Translations under genes and position numbers: made by a program
From: Streptomyces sp. XD-27
GTDB taxonomy: Bacteria > Actinomycetota > Actinomycetes > Streptomycetales > Streptomycetaceae
Direction of reading: 5' to 3'
NCBI RefSeq assembly: GCF_030553055.1
Contig: NZ_CP130713.1
Span: 6,820,001 to 6,884,000, forward strand
Length of the DNA: 64,000 bases
Shown: positions 59,420 to 64,000 of the stretch, in pieces
How positions within the stretch are numbered: the first letter of the stretch is position 1
How the letters are laid out: each line of letters opens with the position of its first letter
Notes under the pieces: generated by a model
The model's input: the letters and a program-made list of their open reading frames with translations, nothing else
What the model was told of the DNA's origin: nothing
The model's database searches: none

Positions 59420-59424
59420 CGGGC

Positions 59425-60234
59425 TCAGCCGAATCCGCGGGCGTCCTGCTTGAGCGCGGTGTCGACCGTCAGCGCGGTCGCCACGACCAGGCTCAGCAGC
59501 GGGTCCGGCAGCGGCCGGTGGATCTGCAGGACGTAGTTGTCCGCCGTGGTGAACATGGTCTTCGCCAGGCCCTCCCACGTCTTGGTGATCCGGGCGATCT
59601 CCGTGTCGGTGTGGTCGACGATGGCGAAGTTCCAGGCGCGCCAGTTCTCGGCCTTGATCGCGCCGACGCGCTGCCCGTTGGCCTCGATCGAGAAGTTGAT
59701 CTTTCCGATGACGTTCTGCTGGACGATCTCGCCGACCGGCTGGCCGTCCGGGCGCGCCACGATGACCCGGGACTTCATGAACTTGGCCGGGCGGGTGAGC
59801 ACCAGGTGCGGCTGCCCGTGCGCGTCCCGGATCTCCAGGCGGTGGGTCATGAACTGGTCGAGGCTGGAGACGAAGCGCGCGACCTTCTTCAGCGTGCTCT
59901 GCCCGACCTGCACCACCGAGCCGATGGTCCGGCCGTGCTGGTCGAAGACGCTGTACTCGTTGGTGAGCTCGATCAGCTTGGCCTTCTGGTTCACCACCAG
60001 GACCGGCTCGCTGAACAGGGTGCCGCCGCCGGTCACGGCCGGGGCGACGCCCGCCTGCTGCTGGACCTGGTGCTGGATCTTGGCAGGTTCGGCCACGGGC
60101 TGCTGCGGGACCTGGCCGGGCTGTCCGGGGTGGGTGTGCTCGGTCCACCGAGTGCCGTCCCACCAGCGCAGCAGGTTCGGCGTGCCCTGCGGGTCGGCGT
60201 ACCAGCCCGAAGGGGTGTTCGGATGTGTCGTCAT
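59425..60234 (-). CDS. DUF2510-LURP-one/scramblase-like protein
   Basis: A 269-residue protein. The amino end is a DUF2510 motif (SGWYADPQGTPNLLRWWDGT), followed by a Gln/Pro linker and a LURP-one/phospholipid-scramblase-like beta barrel (about 75-260: KLIELTNEYSVFDQHGRTIG, RLEIRDAHGQPHLVLTRPAK, FAIVDHTDTEIARITKTWEG). The last part (LLSLVVATALTVDTAL) may be the buried helix of the barrel. The function in bacteria is unknown. ATG 60234. It is followed after 5 bp by the BadF-type kinase. Confidence 0.85.
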   Translation of the reverse strand: MTTHPNTPSGWYADPQGTPNLLRWWDGTRWTEHTHPGQPGQVPQQPVAEPAKIQHQVQQQAGVAPAVTGGGTLFSEPVLVVNQKAKLIELTNEYSVFDQHGRTIGSVVQVGQSTLKKVARFVSSLDQFMTHRLEIRDAHGQPHLVLTRPAKFMKSRVIVARPDGQPVGEIVQQNVIGKINFSIEANGQRVGAIKAENWRAWNFAIVDHTDTEIARITKTWEGLAKTMFTTADNYVLQIHRPLPDPLLSLVVATALTVDTALKQDARGFG

Positions 60235-60271
60235 GGCGGGCACCCTACCTGCGCCCGCTGTCACCCGCCCG

Positions 60272-60949
60272 TCAGGGAAGACGCCACTCCACGGGCTGCG
60301 CACCCTGCTGGACCAGCAGGTCGTTGGCGCGGCTGAACGGCCGGGAGCCGAAGAAGCCGCGGTCGGCGGACATGGGGGAGGGGTGGGCGGACTCCACGCA
60401 CGGCAGCCCGCCCAGGAGCGGCCGCAGGTTGCGCGCGTCCCGGCCCCACAGGATCGACACCAGCGGGCGGCCCCGCGCGGCCAGCGCCCGGATGGCCTGC
60501 TCGGTGACCTCCTCCCAGCCCTTGCCGCGGTGCGCGGCGGGGCGGCGCGGCGCGGTGGTGAGCGCCCTGTTGAGCAGCAGCACCCCCTGCCGGGACCACG
60601 GCGTGAGGTCCCCGTTGGAGGGGCGCGGGTGCCCGAGGTCGTCGTACATCTCGCGGAAGATGTTCTCCAGGCTTCCGGGCAGCGGCCGCACCTCCGGGGC
60701 CACCGAGAAGCTCAGCCCGACCGCGTGCCCGGGGGTGGGGTACGGGTCCTGTCCGACGATGAGCACCCGCACCTCGTCGAAAGGCTGCTGGAAGGCGCGC
60801 AGCACATTCGCCCCCGCGGGGAGGTAGGTACGGCCCGCGGCGATCTCGGCCCGCAGGAAGTCGCCCATCGCGGCGATACGCCCGGCGACCGGCTCCAGCG
60901 CCTTGGCCCAGCCCGGTTCTACGATCTCGTTCAACGCTCGTGCAGCCAC
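60272..60949 (-). CDS. ung: Uracil-DNA glycosylase
   Basis: A 225-residue family 1 uracil-DNA glycosylase that excises uracil from DNA and starts base-excision repair. [17 protein letters not shown] carries the catalytic Asp68, and [14 protein letters not shown] the catalytic His189 with the Leu/minor-groove loop. [19 protein letters not shown] and an intact [20 protein letters not shown] region match the family. Length is normal. It is 37 bp upstream of the LURP-one gene on the same strand. Streptomycetes often have two Ung genes; this is one. Confidence 0.95.
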   Translation of the reverse strand: MAARALNEIVEPGWAKALEPVAGRIAAMGDFLRAEIAAGRTYLPAGANVLRAFQQPFDEVRVLIVGQDPYPTPGHAVGLSFSVAPEVRPLPGSLENIFREMYDDLGHPRPSNGDLTPWSRQGVLLLNRALTTAPRRPAAHRGKGWEEVTEQAIRALAARGRPLVSILWGRDARNLRPLLGGLPCVESAHPSPMSADRGFFGSRPFSRANDLLVQQGAQPVEWRLP

Positions 60950-61058
60950 GATGCGTCACTCTATCGGCTCAGCCTGTGAGGGCCGCACCGATACGGCGGG
61001 CGGTCGGGCGGTACGGGGGCCGGAGCGGCCGCGGGCGCGTCACCGCGTGGGGAGACCG

Positions 61059-61345
61059 TCAGCTGGTCGCGGTCTGCTCGATCCGGATGCGGCCGCCGTC
61101 GCTGGTGGGCACCGAGAAGCCCCCGCTGGTGGGCACCGAGAAGCCGCCGAAGAGACCCGCGAGCCCGTCGTCGTCCTTGTCCTTGTCGGAGCCACCCGAA
61201 CCGCCGGAACCACCAGAGCCCTGCTGGCCCCGGAGCCTCCGAAGTTCCCGAGGTCATCCCAAGGGTCGTCGGCGGCCACGGCGGGGGCCGCGAACCCGAA
61301 CATGAATGCCGCGATTCCGGCGGCGGCGACCAAAGATCTGCGCAT
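61059..61345 (-). pseudogene. Small secreted protein, one frameshift
   Basis: A short exported protein with a typical signal peptide (MRRSLVAAAGIAAFMFGFAA, then PAVAADDPWDDLGNFG); AAGGAG lies eight bases before ATG 61345. After GGSG the frame breaks at the C4 run 61228-61231. One added base gives a coherent sequence of about 95 residues: GGQQGSGGSGGSGGSDKDKD, an acidic stretch, then two copies of GGFSVPTS and the end GGRIRIEQTATS with stop at 61059. The repeat unit is also visible in DNA (61097-61143). The function is unknown; low-complexity Gly/Ser proteins of this type are common in the streptomycete secretome. A homopolymer sequencing error is as likely as inactivation. Confidence 0.7.
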
Positions 61346-61481
61346 GCGAAATTCTCCTTTGCGATGAGGTGCTGGAAGAGGTGAGGTTTGGGAAGCAAGC
61401 ACAGGAATGCCCCGCCCCGCACTCGGATATGCCTCACCTAATTCGCTTGGAGCAGTCCCCTCTGATTCACCTGGAGCAGTC

Positions 61482-62570
61482 TCAGCCGACTGCGGCGGCC
61501 CGGACGCACAGCACATCGGGCAGGTGCGAGGCGATCAGGCGCCAGCTGTCTCCCTCGTCCGCGCTGGCGAACACCTCGCCATTGCGATTTCCGAAATACA
61601 CCCCCGCGGGCTCGGCGTCGTCGGTGCGCAGCGCGTCGCGCAGCACCACCCCGTAGTGCTCCTCCGCGGGCAGCCCCGTGGCCGGCGCGGACCACGAGGC
61701 CCCGGCGTCCTCGGTACGGAAAACCCGGCAGCGGTAGCCCGGCGGATAGCGGTCGCTGCCGTCGCTGACCGGGAAGACGTACGCGACGCCGCCGCGCCGC
61801 GGGTGGGTGGCGACGGCGAATCCGAAATCGGCGGGAAGACCGGCCCCGATCTCCGCCCAATTCGCCCCGGCGTCGTCGCTTCGGTACACCCCGCCGTGGT
61901 TTTGCAGATACAGCCGGTCGGGGTCGGTCGGGTCGCGGGCGACCTTGTGCACGCATTGGCCGAACTCCGGATACCGGTCGGGCAGGAACTCCGCCTTCAG
62001 GCCCGCGTTGGACGGCTCCCAGCTCGCGCAGCCGTCACGGGTGCGGTAGACGCCGCCGGCGGAGACGGCGACCAGCACCGACCTCGCGTCCCGCGGGTCG
62101 GTCACCACGGTGTGCACGGCCTGGCCGCCGAAGCCCTCGCCCCACTGCTCGCGCTGCGGGTGCTCCCACAGGCTCCGTACGAACGCGAAGGTCTCGCCGC
62201 CGTCGTCGGAGCGGAACAGGGCGCCAGGCTGCGTGCCCGCGTAGACGACATCGGGTTCCTCGGGGCCCGCGGGCTGCAACTGCCAGACCCGCTCCAGCGA
62301 GGCGCCGGTGTCCCGCGGGAACGCCACGGCGGGCTTCGGCGGCTCCCGCCAGGTGGCTCCGAGGTCGTCGGAGCGGAAGACCGACGGCCCCCAGTGCGAG
62401 CTGTCCGCCCCGGCCAGCAGCCGGGGCACGGGGCGGCGGGTGTCGATGCCGACGGAGTACACCGCCTGCATGGGGAAGTGCGGACCGGTGAAGGCCCAGT
62501 CGGCCCCGCCGTCGCGGCGCCCCAGGAACAGCCCTTTACGCGTGCCCACCGCGAGCAGCACGTCCGCCAT
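61482..62570 (-). CDS. BNR/sialidase-like beta-propeller protein
   Basis: A 362-residue protein of the WD40/YVTN/BNR group. Asp-box (S/T-x-D-x-G-x-x-W/F) motifs repeat along the chain: SDDLGATWREP, SDDGGETFAF, TRDGCASWEP, SDDAGANWAEI, TEDAGASWSAP and SADEGDSWRLI. These close the blades of a beta-propeller. There is no signal peptide and no sialidase catalytic set, so it is probably a binding or scaffolding propeller or an unknown hydrolase. ATG 62570. It stands alone between the small secreted protein and the flavin oxidoreductase. Confidence 0.85.
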   Translation of the reverse strand: MADVLLAVGTRKGLFLGRRDGGADWAFTGPHFPMQAVYSVGIDTRRPVPRLLAGADSSHWGPSVFRSDDLGATWREPPKPAVAFPRDTGASLERVWQLQPAGPEEPDVVYAGTQPGALFRSDDGGETFAFVRSLWEHPQREQWGEGFGGQAVHTVVTDPRDARSVLVAVSAGGVYRTRDGCASWEPSNAGLKAEFLPDRYPEFGQCVHKVARDPTDPDRLYLQNHGGVYRSDDAGANWAEIGAGLPADFGFAVATHPRRGGVAYVFPVSDGSDRYPPGYRCRVFRTEDAGASWSAPATGLPAEEHYGVVLRDALRTDDAEPAGVYFGNRNGEVFASADEGDSWRLIASHLPDVLCVRAAAVG

Positions 62571-62740
62571 GGCGCGTCACCTCCAGGGTTGAGGATGTGT
62601 CCGGCATCACAGAGTCTGCACCCCGGCACTGACAACGGCCCGTCGGTCGGCCGTCCCGGACGGCTCCGCCCCCGGTCGTCCCCGTCCCGGACCGGGGCGG
62701 GGACGACCCTCCGGCGCGGCCCGCGGCCGCGCCGGGCCGG

Positions 62741-63832
62741 TCAGGCCGCCCGGCCGTACTGCGGCGGGACGGACACCTCGTCGCCGAGCTCGCGTGCCGC
62801 GCGTCGCGCCCAGTACGGGTCGCGCAGCAGCTCCCGGCCCAGGAGCACCGCGTCCGCCTCGCCGCCCGCGAGGATCCGCTCGGCCTGCTCCGGCTCGGTG
62901 ATCAGCCCGACGGCCGCGACCGGCAGCTTTGTCTCGGCCTTCACCCGCGCGGCGAACGGCACCTGGTAGCCGGGCCCGGTCGGGACCCGTACGCCCGCCG
63001 CGTTGCCCCCGCTGGAGACGTCCAGCAGATCCACGCCGTGCTCCCGCAGCAGGCGCGCCAGCGCCACGGTTTCGTCGACCGTCCAGCCCTCGCCCGCGCC
63101 GTTCTCCGCCAGCCAGTCGGTGGCCGAGATCCGGAAGAACAGCGGCAGTTCCTCGGGCCACACCTCCCGCACCGCGTCGACCACCTCCAGCGCGAAGCGC
63201 GTGCGGTTCTCGAAGGACCCGCCGTACTCGTCGGTGCGGTGGTTGCTGTGCGGGGAGAGGAACTCGCCGATCAGATAGCCGTGCGCGCCATGGATCTCGA
63301 CGACCTCGAAACCGGCGGCGAGCGCGCGCCGCGCCGCGTCCGCGAACTGCCCCGTGATCTCCTTGATCTGCGCGGTCGTCAGCTCGTCCGGCACCGGGTG
63401 GCGCTCGTCGAACGCCGCCGGGCTCGGCCCCAGCGGCTGCCAGCCGTGCCGGTCCGGCCCGAGGGGCGCGCCACCCAGCCACGGCCGGTCCGTCGACGCC
63501 TTGCGCCCCGCGTGGCCGATCTGGATGCCCGCAATGGTGCCGCGGTCCTTGAGGAACGCGGTGATCCGGCGGAACGCCTCGACCTGGGTGTCGTTCCAGA
63601 TGCCCAGGTCGAAGGGGCTGATCCGGCCCTCGGGGCTGACGGCGGTGGCCTCGGTCAGGATCAGCCCGGTGCCGCCGCTGGCGCGCGACGTGTAGTGGGA
63701 GAAGTGCCAGTCGTTCGGGACGCCCGCGTCCGGCCCGCAGGGCTCCGCGGAGTACTGGCACATGGGAGCCATCCAGATGCGATTGGGGATGGTCAGGGAC
63801 CGCAGGGCGTAGGGCTCGAACAGGGCGCTCAC
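62741..63832 (-). CDS. Old yellow enzyme, YqjM class
   Basis: A 363-residue FMN-dependent ene-reductase. LTIPNRIWMAPMCQYSAEPC carries the Cys that tunes FMN in the YqjM class. GIQIGHAGRKAS provides the His pair partner. VVEIHGAHGYLIGEFLSPHS and NHRTDEYGGSFENRTRFALE are the hallmark NAD(P)H:flavin oxidoreductase motifs. VDLLDVSSGGNAAGV and AVGLITEPEQAERIL form the FMN phosphate site. I chose the GTG at 63832 with GAGAGAGG upstream; ATG 63850 is an alternative. It is divergent from a gene beginning at the window edge, with TCGTACGA palindromes between, suggesting local repressor control by an oxidant or electrophile sensor. Confidence 0.92.
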   Translation of the reverse strand: MSALFEPYALRSLTIPNRIWMAPMCQYSAEPCGPDAGVPNDWHFSHYTSRASGGTGLILTEATAVSPEGRISPFDLGIWNDTQVEAFRRITAFLKDRGTIAGIQIGHAGRKASTDRPWLGGAPLGPDRHGWQPLGPSPAAFDERHPVPDELTTAQIKEITGQFADAARRALAAGFEVVEIHGAHGYLIGEFLSPHSNHRTDEYGGSFENRTRFALEVVDAVREVWPEELPLFFRISATDWLAENGAGEGWTVDETVALARLLREHGVDLLDVSSGGNAAGVRVPTGPGYQVPFAARVKAETKLPVAAVGLITEPEQAERILAGGEADAVLLGRELLRDPYWARRAARELGDEVSVPPQYGRAA

Positions 63833-63865
63833 GGGCTGCCTCTCTCTCATCCGGCGGAATGCCGC

Positions 63866-63921
63866 TCGTACGATAAACCTCGTAGTACGTAGAGTGTCAA
63901 ACTACGATGGTTCTCGTACGA
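63866..63921. promoter_or_regulatory. Repeated TCGTACGA palindromes in divergent region
   Basis: TCGTACGA, a perfect 8-bp palindrome, occurs at 63866-63873 and 63914-63921, with related CTCGTAGTACG and ACTACGA between. Such spaced copies are typical of a MarR/TetR/HxlR-type operator shared by the ene-reductase gene and the divergent gene at the window end. Confidence 0.55.
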
Positions 63922-63978
63922 TGGAGGTCCGAGCGGGGTCCGATGGAGATCCCAGGGGAGAGCGAACGAGGTCCCGCC

Positions 63979-64000
63979 GTGCCGACGCAGACATCCAGCA
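63979..64000 (+). CDS. Start of a divergent gene, cut by the window edge
   Basis: GTG 63979 with GAGG seven bases upstream begins a frame MPTQTSS that runs off the window. It is divergent from the ene-reductase and is likely, by position, a transcriptional regulator. Too little sequence is present to say more. Confidence 0.35.

Overview
The window is high-GC, densely packed DNA with typical Streptomyces content: RbpA with a sigma-R promoter, polyprenol-phosphate-mannose synthase, many GTG/TTG starts, a TTA-containing secreted gene, a twin-arginine exported protein and large LamG/Rhs proteins. I read it as a Streptomyces chromosome, mostly core or conserved genes interrupted by accessory blocks. 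No rRNA, tRNA or CRISPR array was seen.

Region 1 (1-10 kb) is conserved: lnt-ppm1 (lipoprotein acylation and polyprenyl mannose supply), an FxsA-like membrane protein, rbpA on the opposite strand, a YczE-type membrane protein divergent from its probable MocR-type regulator, an FtsK-like protein with a degenerate P-loop plus a 64-residue membrane protein, an ankyrin protein and a YjbQ-family protein.

Region 2 (10-17.5 kb) is the best candidate for an undescribed system: a tightly coupled minus-strand operon coding for (i) a nucleoside phosphorylase/nucleosidase domain fused to a protein kinase fold that lacks its catalytic Asp, (ii) a 1002-residue superfamily 1 helicase with a central coiled coil, (iii) an unrecognised 397-residue protein and (iv) a four-helix membrane protein. 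The make-up (nucleotide-cleaving domain, helicase, membrane protein) resembles bacterial conflict systems.

Region 3 (17.5-28 kb) holds a LysR regulator divergent from a doubly frameshifted cupin gene, then a probable poly-gamma-glutamate locus: a HAMP-type double sensor, PgsB/CapB ligase, PgsC/CapC, an exported NlpC/P60 hydrolase (frameshifted) and a GT39-like membrane glycosyltransferase. No PgsA/CapA is present. A divergent exported PAF-acetylhydrolase-like enzyme follows.

Region 4 (28-47 kb) contains a HelD/HelR-type RNA polymerase helicase, then a secreted polymorphic toxin locus: a 1430-residue LamG protein, a 2288-residue Rhs protein ending in a HINT domain and a ParB-like toxin tip, and its likely immunity gene. 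Downstream lies a chain of displaced cassettes. It has two further copies of the HINT 3' end, one orphan toxin tip with immunity gene, one orphan DUF5958-like gene, an integrase remnant, integrase-arm-like repeats, and an IS5-family element with a passenger gene inserted exactly in the DUF5958 stop codon.

Region 5 (47-64 kb) is ordinary metabolism and envelope: an alpha/beta hydrolase, a quinone oxidoreductase-like enzyme, a GlxA-type regulator, an orphan solute-binding lipoprotein behind a PHO box, another hydrolase, an aldo/keto reductase, a D,D-carboxypeptidase, an Lrp regulator divergent from an FUSC transporter, a CbiX-like protein, a BadF-type kinase, a LURP-one/DUF2510 protein, Ung, a small secreted protein, a BNR-repeat protein and an old yellow enzyme.

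Four genes (cupin, NlpC/P60, transposase, small secreted protein) are broken by six single-base shifts, each repaired by adding one base to a homopolymer. Sequencing or assembly error should be excluded before they are called pseudogenes.
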